Assembly (NCBI GenBank): GCA_037968815.1
Contig: JBBKWF010000018.1
Location: 212,532-276,531 of the forward strand
From: Pseudopedobacter sp037968815
GTDB lineage: Bacteria > Bacteroidota > Bacteroidia > Sphingobacteriales > Sphingobacteriaceae
Direction of reading: 5' to 3'
Length of the DNA stretch: 64,000 bases
Shown one piece after another: positions 53,646-61,953 of this stretch. The translations under genes and the position numbers were made by a program. Positions within the stretch are counted from its first letter, which is position 1. Each line of letters begins with the position of its first letter. Under the pieces are notes generated by a model that was not told where the DNA came from, made no database searches, and worked only from the letters and a program-made list of their open reading frames with translations.

Positions 53646-54158
53646 TTATTTTGAATAAGCACCAGAAGAATAGGTCAGTTCATAACTGTGCGTATAGATT
53701 TCAAATACAATTCCAAATGGATCTTCAACATAGCACATTTTAAAAGGCTTGTCATTCGGGTAATACTCTCTAATTGGCATTCTTTGCTTTCCGCCATAAG
53801 CCAAAACTTTATCAATCAGTTCTTCAATATTTGGGTCTTGTACACAAAAATGGAATAAACCTGTATTGAAAGGGTTAAATTCTGGAGCCTCTTTAATCCC
53901 GTTCGGGAAAGAAAATAATTCGACTCCAATACCGTCAGAAGTGGCTAAGTGAGCAATCTCAAATTCTGTCCAATCGTTTCCGAAAACGTCAATACACATT
54001 TGACCAATAGCAGTTTCCTTTTCTTTTTTTACAGTTGAAGGTTCCATAATGATATACCAACCCATTACTTCTGAATAGAACTTTACTGCTTCTTTAATAT
54101 TTGGAACTGTTATTCCTATATGCGAAAATGATTTTGGATAATTTTTATTCGTTGTCAT
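53646..54158 (-). CDS. VOC-family (glyoxalase-like) protein
   Basis: This encodes 170 residues with the paired beta-alpha-beta-beta-beta modules of the VOC superfamily: FSHIGITVPNIKEAVKFYSEVMGWY with the first metal His, then GLFHFCVQDPNIEELIDKVLAYGG with the second and VEDPFGIVFEIY with the glutamate. The metal-dependent reaction is unknown. It is divergent from an HxlR regulator at 54279, which may control it. Confidence 0.9.
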   Translation of the reverse strand: MTTNKNYPKSFSHIGITVPNIKEAVKFYSEVMGWYIIMEPSTVKKEKETAIGQMCIDVFGNDWTEFEIAHLATSDGIGVELFSFPNGIKEAPEFNPFNTGLFHFCVQDPNIEELIDKVLAYGGKQRMPIREYYPNDKPFKMCYVEDPFGIVFEIYTHSYELTYSSGAYSK

Positions 54159-54278
54159 CTGTTATATTTTAGATTACAAAATTAATCTATATTTGCCTAA
54201 TCGGCAATAACTTACCAAAAAGTAGTATAGTTACCTAAACGAGTAAAATAATGAAAATCAATCATTTAATTTTATTTT

Positions 54279-54590
54279 TTGAATAAAGATAATAGCTGTC
54301 CATTAAATTACACCATGAATTTAATAGGGACAAAGTGGAAACCTTTAATTCTGTTTCATTTACTAGAAGGTGGTTTGCGTTCAGGAATACTACAAAAGAA
54401 GATTCCAGGGATTTCAAATAAAATGTTTACACAAACAGTAAGAGATTTAGAAAAAGACGGACTTATTTCTAGAAAAGTTTTCCCTGTAGTTCCGCCTAAA
54501 GTAGAATACGGATTAACTACTAGAGGGAGATCACTAGAGCATATTTTAAGGAGTTTAGATAAATGGGGCTCTGAGGATTGTCTGATTTAA
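54279..54590 (+). CDS. HxlR-family winged-helix regulator (TTG start)
   Basis: This encodes 103 residues beginning at TTG 54279. CPLNYTMNLIGTKWKPLILFHLLEGG is the classic HxlR start with the conserved cysteine. FPVVPPKVEYGLTTRGRSLEHIL is the wing and helix. A later ATG (residue 13) would cut off that cysteine. A stop in frame lies just upstream, so the TTG is the only suitable start. It is divergent from the VOC gene. Confidence 0.88.
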   Translation: MNKDNSCPLNYTMNLIGTKWKPLILFHLLEGGLRSGILQKKIPGISNKMFTQTVRDLEKDGLISRKVFPVVPPKVEYGLTTRGRSLEHILRSLDKWGSEDCLI

Positions 54591-54705
54591 TTAAATATAT
54601 ACGGTTTTAATTTGTTGGGAATGGTTGGCGAATTTTCGGATAAATGCCTTCAAAAGTTCGTTCAGTTCGGTCGGTATTTTTTTATCAACCGCTATATTCT
54701 ATGAG

Positions 54706-54894
54706 ATAACGGTTAGTATATGGCAAGTAGGGCATTAGAAAGCGATAAACTTTCAAGTTTGCACTGAGCCAAATTTTTATATTTTGTTTTTAATTTTTTC
54801 ATCCTAAAAGCCAAATTAAAAATTTGGCGATGTCGGTAAATAGCACTTACTTTCGTAAACCACTGAATGCCCTATTTGCTATATACAGTGTTAT
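54706..54894 (-). repeat. long imperfect palindrome, larger attC-like variant
   Basis: This 189-bp unit starts ATAACGGTTAG and ends ACAGTGTTAT. The inner arms TAGGGCATT and AATGCCCTA, with ATATGGCAAG and TTGCTATAT next to them, pair with few mismatches. The centre holds a second smaller palindrome (GCCAAAT / ATTTGGC). It has the core and arm layout of the cassette repeats but different sequence and size. Confidence 0.55.
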
Positions 54895-54902
54895 TATCTT
54901 TT

Positions 54903-55434
54903 TTAATCAACGTGATAAGAATTGTCATAATGCTCTTCAAACTCTTTTCTATATTGTTCTAAATCAAGTTTCAATTCATTATTTTGAGGATCCATTTTTA
55001 TTAATGTTTCAAATGTCTTTACCCTTAGTTGAAACAGTTTCATTGTTAGTTTAGAGAAAAGATTCGGTAAACCAATATTATGGTATTCCCAATTTCTTGA
55101 AACGAACGGATAAAGAGTCCGTTTCTTTGTGATGACGGTGGCACATAAACAAGAGGTTTTCGGGTGCTCGCCTTTGTTCATCAGTTTGGTTCTCGTCATA
55201 CCTGTGTCCACCTACATTTGCAGCTTTAATATGACAGAGTTGAGCTATATATAATCCATCATCATTAAATATTGGATGATTACAGCCCGGGAAAGCACAT
55301 TCATTGCCAGACCTTACATAAAGTATTTTGTATGTTTCTGATGAAGGTGGTTTCTCATGTTGTTTTATTGGGTGTAACGGTTGGCGAATTTGTGCAGCAA
55401 TGCTATTGCTTGCAGAACCATTTTCGCACCGCAC
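54903..55434 (-). pseudogene. HNH endonuclease, apparently frameshifted, in a cassette
   Basis: The frame 55434-55078 encodes an HNH-type nuclease core: YVRSGNECAFPGCNHPIF (zinc Cys pair), CHIKAANVGG and NLLFMCHRHHKETD. It then ends early (RFKKLGIP). The rest of the protein is read in another frame down to 54903 (FETLIKMDPQNNELKLDLEQ...). The first ~25 residues come from the cassette repeat to the right, and no ATG in frame exists between that repeat and the domain. I therefore see a decayed gene or a gene read through a frameshift. Confidence 0.6.
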
Positions 55435-55506
55435 TAAATTTAATAAATAACCGACGAATTAACGTGAACCATTGTCAGTCATTCTTAAACAAATTTGCTA
55501 TTACCT
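55374..55506 (-). repeat. attC-like cassette repeat
   Basis: GTAACGGTTGGCGAATTTGT...GCTTGCAGAACCATT on the left and ACAAATTTGCTATTACC on the right match the array copies at 59.7-64 kb. The right core has decayed from GTTA to ATTA. The HNH frame starts inside it. Confidence 0.75.
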
Positions 55507-55965
55507 GTAGTTGCGTTTTTTTGTACTTGCGGTATTCACGTTTTTTCGGTCTAGTTGGGTCGGCAATTACAGCAGTTTTCTTAACACTTTTTTGAATCCA
55601 TTTTGAAACAGTTTCTAAGGGTTAAATAGTTTTTGTGTTTTTCTTGAATATAGCTCATATAAATCAGAAAATAATCGATTTACTTGCAAATCACTGCTAA
55701 ATAGGTGTTGTTTATTGATGATATGTCAAAATATCTCCGGTTATTGCGTAAAGAGTAAAAAATATAACTCCTAAAGTTGTCGGTGTGCGGTTTTTTACGT
55801 TATTTGTAACATAAAACCGCAATAAGTTGCATTTTTAATTTATTATTCTTACACTTACAATATCAATAGTTATCTATGAACAATATCAATCAGTTATCTA
55901 TGAAGTCATTGTTCTCTTTTGTGCATTCATTTTTTATTAAAACTTTACATTAAAATTTATTCAAT
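55507..55965. other. spacer with a coding remnant
   Basis: No complete gene is seen. At about 55507-55618 on the minus strand one frame reads ETVSKWIQKSVKKTAVIADP and continues as a basic tail without a start codon, looking like the end of a lost cassette gene. The right half (55620-55965) is AT-rich upstream sequence for the amidase gene. Confidence 0.4.
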
Positions 55966-58887
55966 ATGAAACGAAAAATACCTTTTATTTTAAAAACTTT
56001 TGTTTTAGTTTTTGCAGTGTCATTTAGCACATTTGCACAAGTCAAAAGAACCGACGAAGACTTGATTAAATTGGTAGATAAAAATTTAAGCTCACCAATA
56101 GAAAAAAGTGTCAATGAAAACGGTGATGTTTTTTTGCAAAGAGAGATGAACGACTTTCTTTCAAATACCGAACACGATAGGAAAGAAGCGATAAAAAAAC
56201 AAAATCAATCAACCACGCTCCAAGGAGTTGTTGTTGAATATGATCATGGAGGCGAAGACCATGCAAACCTTGCAGTTATTTTAAATCGTCCGCATCCGTC
56301 TGTGGCAACAACAGAGAAATATATCGATGACGCAGCAGCTGAATTTGGAGTACCTGCAATCATATTGAAAGCTGTAGCTCAAGTACAAAGCAATTGGGCA
56401 CAAACTGGACCTTCTTTTTATGGTTCTTATGGAATGATGGGTTTGATTGAATCGGATAATATAAAGCAAATTACACTTGCCGAAACTTTGACGAATGCAA
56501 GTGCTTACGATATAAAAAATCAAGCCAAAGCAAATATTAGAGCCGCAGCCGCACTATTAGCCTATTATCAAAAAGGCAAAGCTCAATCAGATAACTTAGC
56601 GGATTGGTTTGAGGCAACAAGAGATTTGACGGGTTTAACCAACGAAGAAATGAAGACTTCGCTAGCAACAAGTTTTTACAATGTCATCAAAAACGGAAGT
56701 AAAACGGTATCGCTTTGGAGAGAAATCATTCAAATTGACGCTGAAGGAATTACTATTCCTGAATATAAAACCGCACCTAGAAAAGTAAATGCGAGTGGTA
56801 TAAATGTTACTAATTCAACCACTGATTATGCACCTGCAATAGACATGCTAACCTCTGTTAATTTTGCTGCAGGGCGAAACGGCTATAACATCGATTACTA
56901 TTTTGTTCATTATATGGCAACCGGAACTTATGCTGGTGCAATATCTTGGTTTAGTAATCCCGCTGCATCAGCGAGCTCTCATTATGCTATTCGAAATTCT
57001 GATGGCGAAGTATCGCAGATAGTAAGAGAAAGCGACAGAGCTTATACACAGGGGGTAACTGGTTTTCCACAATGGAATGGTGCAAGCATAAGTACAGAAC
57101 ATGAAGTTTTAGCTACTAATTTGGCCATGTGGGATAGCGAACCGATGCTAGTTGCTGCGGCAAACCTAGCTATAGATGTTTGTAATAGAAATAACATTCC
57201 AAGAGTAAGAAGAGGAGTTAATGGGGACCGTGGCATATATGGTCATAGTGATGTTAAAGCTACCGATTGCCCTAATTTGACTGCTGCTCGTTGGACAAAT
57301 TTGTTGAACAGAATTGCCGGTGGCATTGTAATTCCGTCAATTTCATTACCAAATCTATATTACATAACAAGTACAGGAACTTCTGATGCAGTAAATGCAG
57401 CGTGGAAAGCCAACACCGAGCCTAACTTAAAAGGATATCGTTTATATTATGCCTTAGACGACGAATTTAGTGGTTGGGCCTTAGCTGCTGATGAATCTAC
57501 CTTAACAGCTACAACAACAAGTATCAGTTTAAACGCAAGTCAATTTGTAGTGGCGCCTACAAATACCGCACTTCATTTTAAACTTACTGCGGTTGTTACA
57601 AATGGCGTTAATCCCGATGTTGAAAGTGCACCAAGTGATGTTTATAGTAGAACCGTAAATAATACAACAGGGCCAAGGGTTCTTATTGTTGACGCATTTG
57701 ATCGACTTCGAGATTATAAATCAGGATCGCATAATTTTTCTGCCATTTATTTTGAAACGTTGCGAGACAATGCCACGTTGCGAATTAATTCTGTTGCCGA
57801 TGAGATGATAGACGCAGGAACTATTTTATTAAGTGACTACGATATTGTGTTATGGTTTACCGGTGACGAATCTAGCGCTGACAAAGTTTTTAACGGAACA
57901 AATAAAGCAAAACTTCAATCTTTCTTGGATAATGGTGGAAAACTGCTAATTACAGGATCAGAGATTGGGTACAATTTAGGACGATCTGGTGCAGGTGAGT
58001 ACGATCTATCTTTTATGAATAATTATTTGAAGGCAAATTATTTTAGTGACGGCGGGATCGGAGACACACCTGCGTCAGGCGTAATCGGAAGTCTATTTGA
58101 GGGCCTAACATTAAATCTTGGCGTGAATTACCTAGCAACATACCCTGATAATATCACCCCTTTTGGCACCGCAACAGCAATTTTAAATTATAGTACCGCA
58201 GGACGTTTTGCCGGAACTGCCTATAAAGGTACATTTGGCTCGGGAACAATCCCTGGTGGAATTATTTATCTTGGATTCCCACTAGAAACTGCATCTCAAG
58301 AACAAATTACAGCTTTTATGGCTAAAGCATTGGCCTATTTTGATGTAACATTGCCAATTACACTACTTAACTATAATGTAACACTTGAAAACACAGGAGT
58401 TGTTAACTTAAAGTGGCAAACCGCTTCTGAAACTGATAACAAAGAATTTATCATCTCCCAATCAGTGGATGGGCAGCAGTTTAATGTTGTTGGTAAAGTT
58501 TTAAGTTTTGGAAATACAACAACCGGTAATAATTATGTTTTTTATGATAAAAAACCAGTTAATGGTATTAATTATTATCGATTAGAACAACAAGATTTAA
58601 ACGGTAAAATAACAGATTTAGGGGTACGAGTGGTTAATGTGTCTTTAAGTGATAACAAAGTGAAAATTTATCCAAACCCAACGCAAGATATCATTAACCT
58701 TGAGTTTGTGGCAGGTCTTTATCATCAAATACAGGTTACAGATAGCAACGGTAAAATAATAAAACAAATCTCATTAGACAGCTCAACAACGCAAACAACT
58801 ATCAGTTTAAGCAATGTAGCTTCGGGCATCTACTTAATAAGATTGAACGGTAATGTACCTCTAGTAAAAAGGATTGTAAAAAACTAG
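55966..58887 (+). CDS. secreted N-acetylmuramoyl-L-alanine amidase with T9SS sorting domain
   Basis: This encodes 973 residues with a signal peptide ending FSTFAQ. Around 105-215 lies a lysozyme/transglycosylase-like helical domain (AAEFGVPAIILKAVAQVQSN, GSYGMMGLIES). Around 300-450 comes an Amidase_2 domain, with Zn ligands probably in YFVHYMATG and HSDVKATDCPN. A fibronectin-like region (about 460-560) and a ThuA/GATase-like sandwich (about 570-790) follow. The C-terminus (KIYPNPTQDIINLEF ... LVKRIVKN) is a type A T9SS sorting domain. It should cleave peptidoglycan outside the cell or at the surface. Confidence 0.88.
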   Translation: MKRKIPFILKTFVLVFAVSFSTFAQVKRTDEDLIKLVDKNLSSPIEKSVNENGDVFLQREMNDFLSNTEHDRKEAIKKQNQSTTLQGVVVEYDHGGEDHANLAVILNRPHPSVATTEKYIDDAAAEFGVPAIILKAVAQVQSNWAQTGPSFYGSYGMMGLIESDNIKQITLAETLTNASAYDIKNQAKANIRAAAALLAYYQKGKAQSDNLADWFEATRDLTGLTNEEMKTSLATSFYNVIKNGSKTVSLWREIIQIDAEGITIPEYKTAPRKVNASGINVTNSTTDYAPAIDMLTSVNFAAGRNGYNIDYYFVHYMATGTYAGAISWFSNPAASASSHYAIRNSDGEVSQIVRESDRAYTQGVTGFPQWNGASISTEHEVLATNLAMWDSEPMLVAAANLAIDVCNRNNIPRVRRGVNGDRGIYGHSDVKATDCPNLTAARWTNLLNRIAGGIVIPSISLPNLYYITSTGTSDAVNAAWKANTEPNLKGYRLYYALDDEFSGWALAADESTLTATTTSISLNASQFVVAPTNTALHFKLTAVVTNGVNPDVESAPSDVYSRTVNNTTGPRVLIVDAFDRLRDYKSGSHNFSAIYFETLRDNATLRINSVADEMIDAGTILLSDYDIVLWFTGDESSADKVFNGTNKAKLQSFLDNGGKLLITGSEIGYNLGRSGAGEYDLSFMNNYLKANYFSDGGIGDTPASGVIGSLFEGLTLNLGVNYLATYPDNITPFGTATAILNYSTAGRFAGTAYKGTFGSGTIPGGIIYLGFPLETASQEQITAFMAKALAYFDVTLPITLLNYNVTLENTGVVNLKWQTASETDNKEFIISQSVDGQQFNVVGKVLSFGNTTTGNNYVFYDKKPVNGINYYRLEQQDLNGKITDLGVRVVNVSLSDNKVKIYPNPTQDIINLEFVAGLYHQIQVTDSNGKIIKQISLDSSTTQTTISLSNVASGIYLIRLNGNVPLVKRIVKN

Positions 58888-58904
58888 AATTAATGATTTT
58901 TAAA

Positions 58905-58932
58905 AATACCGTAGGTGTTATCCTACGGTATT
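58905..58932 (+). terminator. terminator of the amidase gene
   Basis: AATACCGTAGG and CCTACGGTATT form a perfect 11-bp stem, followed by T8. Confidence 0.9.
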
Positions 58933-58998
58933 TTTTTTGATTATAGCATTCAAATTTAAAATACTCCCCGATATAAACTTTTAAAAGGAGTAAATAAA

Positions 58999-59075
58999 AA
59001 AGCAAAAACTTGTCTGCCCGGATAAACTTAGTTAGTTGCGATGAAATAACATAAAGCAGTTCATCAGCCATTATT
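58999..59075 (-). repeat. truncated cassette repeat (variant type)
   Basis: AAAGCAAAAACTTGTCTGCCCG through GCGATGAAATAACATAAAGC and CAGCCATTAT match the variant repeat at 61827-61953. The left arm and both cores are missing. The stop codon of the gene at 59071 lies at its right end. Confidence 0.6.
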
Positions 59076-59700
59076 TTAGTTTTATAGTTAAATTTATTAT
59101 TCTTTCTTTTAGGCCGTTACTGATTTCGACTTTGTCACTTTTTGCAAACTCTATTAATCCATTTCCCACTTCAACTAATTCCCTCATCAAGCTCTTTCCC
59201 CCCGGTGACCATACGGTGCCAGTTTTAAGACCACGGTCGTTAATTGAAAAAAAGTATTGAGTTCCGTCAACTCCTAAACTTTCTTTCTGGATAAATCTTG
59301 AATTGAAAACTGCAGTTAGGTACAGGGTTTTTATTAGTTCCACAGAAGACTTTGATAACTGTTTTCGAAATTTAGATATTTTCACATCAGCTTTATTTTT
59401 CGAATACCAAATGCTCTGTTCTGCTATGTGATACTCAATATAATATTTATCTTTTTCTTCGTCTTTGATTATATCTAAAACATTTTCTGGACTAAATGAT
59501 GGCATTACTAAAAATCTTATTTCAGGGTCATCAGTCAACTCATTGAAAAGAACTTTTCTTACACTGGAATAATAATCAAACTGAAAGCTATAAACATCAA
59601 AGATTCCTCCTACTGGTTCTAAATGGTCGACTTGTGCCTTAGATTTGTTTACACAAAAAAATAGAACTAATGTGAGAATCAAGAATTTCAAGTGGTTCAT
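59071..59700 (-). CDS. exported hypothetical protein, cassette gene
   Basis: This encodes 209 residues with a signal peptide (LILTLVLFFCVNKSKAQ). The mature part is mixed alpha and beta, with a segment like a tyrosine-rich surface protein (VGGIFDVYSFQFDYYSS), but no family is recognised. It lies at the left end of the cassette array. Its right boundary is an intact attC-like repeat, while its own repeat on the left is decayed, so it may be fixed in place. Confidence 0.7.
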   Translation of the reverse strand: MNHLKFLILTLVLFFCVNKSKAQVDHLEPVGGIFDVYSFQFDYYSSVRKVLFNELTDDPEIRFLVMPSFSPENVLDIIKDEEKDKYYIEYHIAEQSIWYSKNKADVKISKFRKQLSKSSVELIKTLYLTAVFNSRFIQKESLGVDGTQYFFSINDRGLKTGTVWSPGGKSLMRELVEVGNGLIEFAKSDKVEISNGLKERIINLTIKLK

Positions 59701-59725
59701 TTATGTCGAGTTTTTATAATGGCTT

Positions 59726-59857
59726 ATAACGTTTTGAAAATTTGTGCAGAAAATGGCATTGCTTGCAGAACCATTGTCAGCCCGCACTAAATTAAGTAGA
59801 TAACTGATGAATTAACGTGAACCACTGTCAGCCATTTTTGTGCAAATTTGCTGTTAT
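59726..59857 (-). repeat. attC-like cassette repeat
   Basis: 132 bp from ATAAC to GTTAT. The arms AATTTGTGCAGAAAATGGC and GCCATTTTTGTGCAAATTTG can pair, the inner AACCATTGTCAGCC and CCACTGTCAGCC form an additional match, and TTGCTTGCAGAACC and GCACTAAATTAAG make up the centre. It is shared by the other copies in the array. Confidence 0.85.
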
Positions 59858-59986
59858 GGGTAGATGTATCTTTTCTGTCTTTGCGATCTTCAAGAATTCT
59901 AAGTTTCAATTTAGTCTGTCTGTGAATATATTGGCTTTAATTTATATGTTCATTTTGGACCGAAGGTTAGGTTGTCCTGAGTTTGT

Positions 59987-60484
59987 TTAAGATGCTCCCC
60001 ATAAAGTCCAAGCACTGGCTTTAAGCAAATTCTTTGGGTTATAGTCGTAAGCTTTGAGATTCTTTTCAGAGATTTTAATTTCAATTCCAAGAGGTTTTGC
60101 GAGATTTAGCATTGTAAATGCTTCATTTTCATCTATTTCATAAGTTCGATTTTCTAAAATTATAAAATTTCCTCGAGACCTTATTTCGTCATAATGTTCA
60201 TTCTCAAAATCCTCGGCTTTAATGTTCAAAATCAACTGTTTTAGTTCTCCTTCCTTCAGTTCTATTGTGTTATTAGTCGTTAAGAGAATCATGTAACTCA
60301 CAATTCCTGCAATCAACATAGGTACGCTAACAACCAATAAAACGGCGGTTATCCGTCCAACTATGTCATTGTCAATCAAATTGAGAATGAATGCTAAAAC
60401 CCACAGTGTCGTAACCGTCATAATACAAATATTAGTCAACCTAAAAAGTCGTTTTACCATGGCAGTTAGTATTGTTATGGTCAT
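59987..60484 (-). CDS. two-helix membrane protein, cassette gene
   Basis: This encodes 165 residues with two membrane segments (ICIMTVTTLWVLAFILNL and ITAVLLVVSVPMLIAGIVSYM), followed by an acidic soluble part (IKAEDFENEHYDEIRSRGNF). A later start (MVKRLFRLTN) is equally possible. No family is known to me. The unit is flanked by GTTATGGGTA (59853-59862) and TACCCATAAC (60527-60536), exact complements, marking one cassette. Confidence 0.72.
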   Translation of the reverse strand: MTITILTAMVKRLFRLTNICIMTVTTLWVLAFILNLIDNDIVGRITAVLLVVSVPMLIAGIVSYMILLTTNNTIELKEGELKQLILNIKAEDFENEHYDEIRSRGNFIILENRTYEIDENEAFTMLNLAKPLGIEIKISEKNLKAYDYNPKNLLKASAWTLWGAS

Positions 60485-60531
60485 TTTATAATTTTCGCTA
60501 ATTGATGAATTTATTCGGGGAACATTTACCC

Positions 60532-60569
60532 ATAACGTTTTGAAAATTTTTGAACGAATTTGCTGTTAT
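60532..60569 (-). repeat. miniature attC-like repeat, internally deleted
   Basis: Only 38 bp from ATAACGTTTTGAAAATTT to GAATTTGCTGTTAT, i.e. the two ends of the standard repeat with the middle 94 bases missing. The flanking cores still match their partners. Confidence 0.75.
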
Positions 60570-60580
60570 AAGCCGTTTTT

Positions 60581-61183
60581 TTATTCTTTTAAAATTTTCG
60601 ATTTATCTTCTACTTGTTTAATAATTTCGGTTGTTAAAACAAACCAATTTTTGTTTTGTCGATTTATACCAAAGCTGTCACTGTCTTCATTTAAAACTTT
60701 AAATTTATAAATAAACTTAGGTGAATAAATTTCTAGTTCTTCATAAGAATGGTGTATAGGAATTGGTGGAGAGAAACCGTTCTTACTCTTAATTTTAGGA
60801 ATTTCTTTCTCGTAAAACACCTCCTTCGCTAGCAGGTCAGACTTATTAGAAAATACATACTCGAATATTGAACATGTGTCGAGTTTAATGTTTTTTTGAG
60901 CACCCAGGTCATCGAATATCGAAATCTCGACTTGTCCTTTTTTCTGAGTTAAAACATAAATACTTTGTCCGTCTACTACGCTTTTTTTCGTGTCTGGATA
61001 ATTGATTTCACAGCCTATACATCCCGATTTGATAACTAAAAAGGTGTCAATTTTATTTTTTCTTATTTCTTGCAATTTTTGTTTTAGCTCTTGTTCAGGC
61101 TTTTGCTGTGCAAGAACAGTTTGGCCAAAGGTCAACGCGAAATACGATAGGGTCAGGAAGACAAAGTTTTGTAAGTAAATCAT
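60581..61183 (-). CDS. exported hypothetical protein, cassette gene
   Basis: This encodes 200 residues with a signal peptide (FVFLTLSYFALTFGQTVLA). The mature part starts with a charged helix (QQKPEQELKQKLQEIRKNK) and then a beta-rich region with two close cysteines (KSGCIGCEINYPD). No family is recognised. The unit is bounded by GTTATAAGCC (60565-60574) and GGCTTATAAC (61206-61215). Confidence 0.72.
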   Translation of the reverse strand: MIYLQNFVFLTLSYFALTFGQTVLAQQKPEQELKQKLQEIRKNKIDTFLVIKSGCIGCEINYPDTKKSVVDGQSIYVLTQKKGQVEISIFDDLGAQKNIKLDTCSIFEYVFSNKSDLLAKEVFYEKEIPKIKSKNGFSPPIPIHHSYEELEIYSPKFIYKFKVLNEDSDSFGINRQNKNWFVLTTEIIKQVEDKSKILKE

Positions 61184-61210
61184 ATTCGATAGTGTCGTTT
61201 AAAATGGCTT

Positions 61211-61341
61211 ATAACGTTTTGAAAATTTGTGCATAAATGGCATTACTTGTAGAATCATTGTCGTACCGCACAAAACTAAATAATTGACGAAAAACCTGGG
61301 TTGAACCACCGTCAGCCATTTTTGTGCAAATTTGCTGTTAG
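61211..61341 (-). repeat. attC-like cassette repeat
   Basis: 131 bp with ATAACGTTTTGAAAATTTGT at the left and TGCAAATTTGCTGTTAG at the right, and the TACTTGTAGAATCATTGTCG centre slightly changed from the standard copy. Confidence 0.85.
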
Positions 61342-61403
61342 CGGATGTTCGTCTGTCTACGCGACCATTAACAACTCTTTTAAAGTAGCAAAGTCTATTT
61401 TAG

Positions 61404-61787
61404 CTACCATATTCTTTGCCCGCTGTCCCAGCAGGAGATACAAAGTTTTATTCCATTGTCGCCAAGTCGTTTTAGCCTTATTGGGTCAAACTCCATATTG
61501 CACTGTTGGTCGTATTCATAAAGCATCCAAACTGTAATGCAGTCTCTTTCAATATTTAGCTTCGAAAGGTCGCCATATTTCGTTTCAAGAATATCGAGAA
61601 AGATATTGATGAAGTCAAAATACTCGTCAGTTTCATCGTCAATGACTTCATATGTCCAACAAGAAGGAATGTTGTTCGGAAACTCAGCGATGTCGTCACA
61701 TGGTTGAGTTCCTAAAATAGTCGTCAACTTTTTAAATGTTTCAACACTTGGGTGAAAACTTATCTGTAATTTGTTGTAAACTTTCAT
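61404..61787 (-). CDS. DUF4279-like protein, cassette gene
   Basis: This encodes 127 residues, no signal. HPSVETFKKLTTILGTQPCD, the tryptophan in CWTYEVIDDETDEYF, and the helix FINIFLDILETKYGD followed by strands up to IKLCISCWDSGQ fit the DUF4279 layout, a family of unknown role often seen in cassettes and in immunity-type loci. It is bounded by GTTAGCGGAT (61337-61346) and ATCCGCTAAC (61822-61831). The family assignment is by memory of the pattern. Confidence 0.65.
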   Translation of the reverse strand: MKVYNKLQISFHPSVETFKKLTTILGTQPCDDIAEFPNNIPSCWTYEVIDDETDEYFDFINIFLDILETKYGDLSKLNIERDCITVWMLYEYDQQCNMEFDPIRLKRLGDNGIKLCISCWDSGQRIW

Positions 61788-61826
61788 CTATCGGTTTGAT
61801 GTTGCACAGTCTTCGTAGAATATCCG

Positions 61827-61953
61827 CTAACGATTGGCGAATTTGTGTTGTAATGGCATAGAAAGCAAAAACTTGTCTGCCCGTATAAATTTAGTTAATT
61901 GCGATGAAATAACGTAAAGCAGTTCGGCCATTATAATACAAATTTGTGGTTAG
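61827..61953 (-). repeat. attC-like cassette repeat, variant type
   Basis: 127 bp from CTAACGATTGGCGAATTTGT to ACAAATTTGTGGTTAG. The centre (AAAGCAAAAACTTGTCTGCC) differs from the standard copies and matches the truncated copy at 58999. The TAA stop of the next gene lies inside the right core. Confidence 0.82.

Noticed and set aside
54251..54285. short ATG frame overlapping the start of the HxlR gene
   Set aside because: It has only eleven codons and overlaps the TTG start by a few bases; it may be a leader peptide but nothing supports this.
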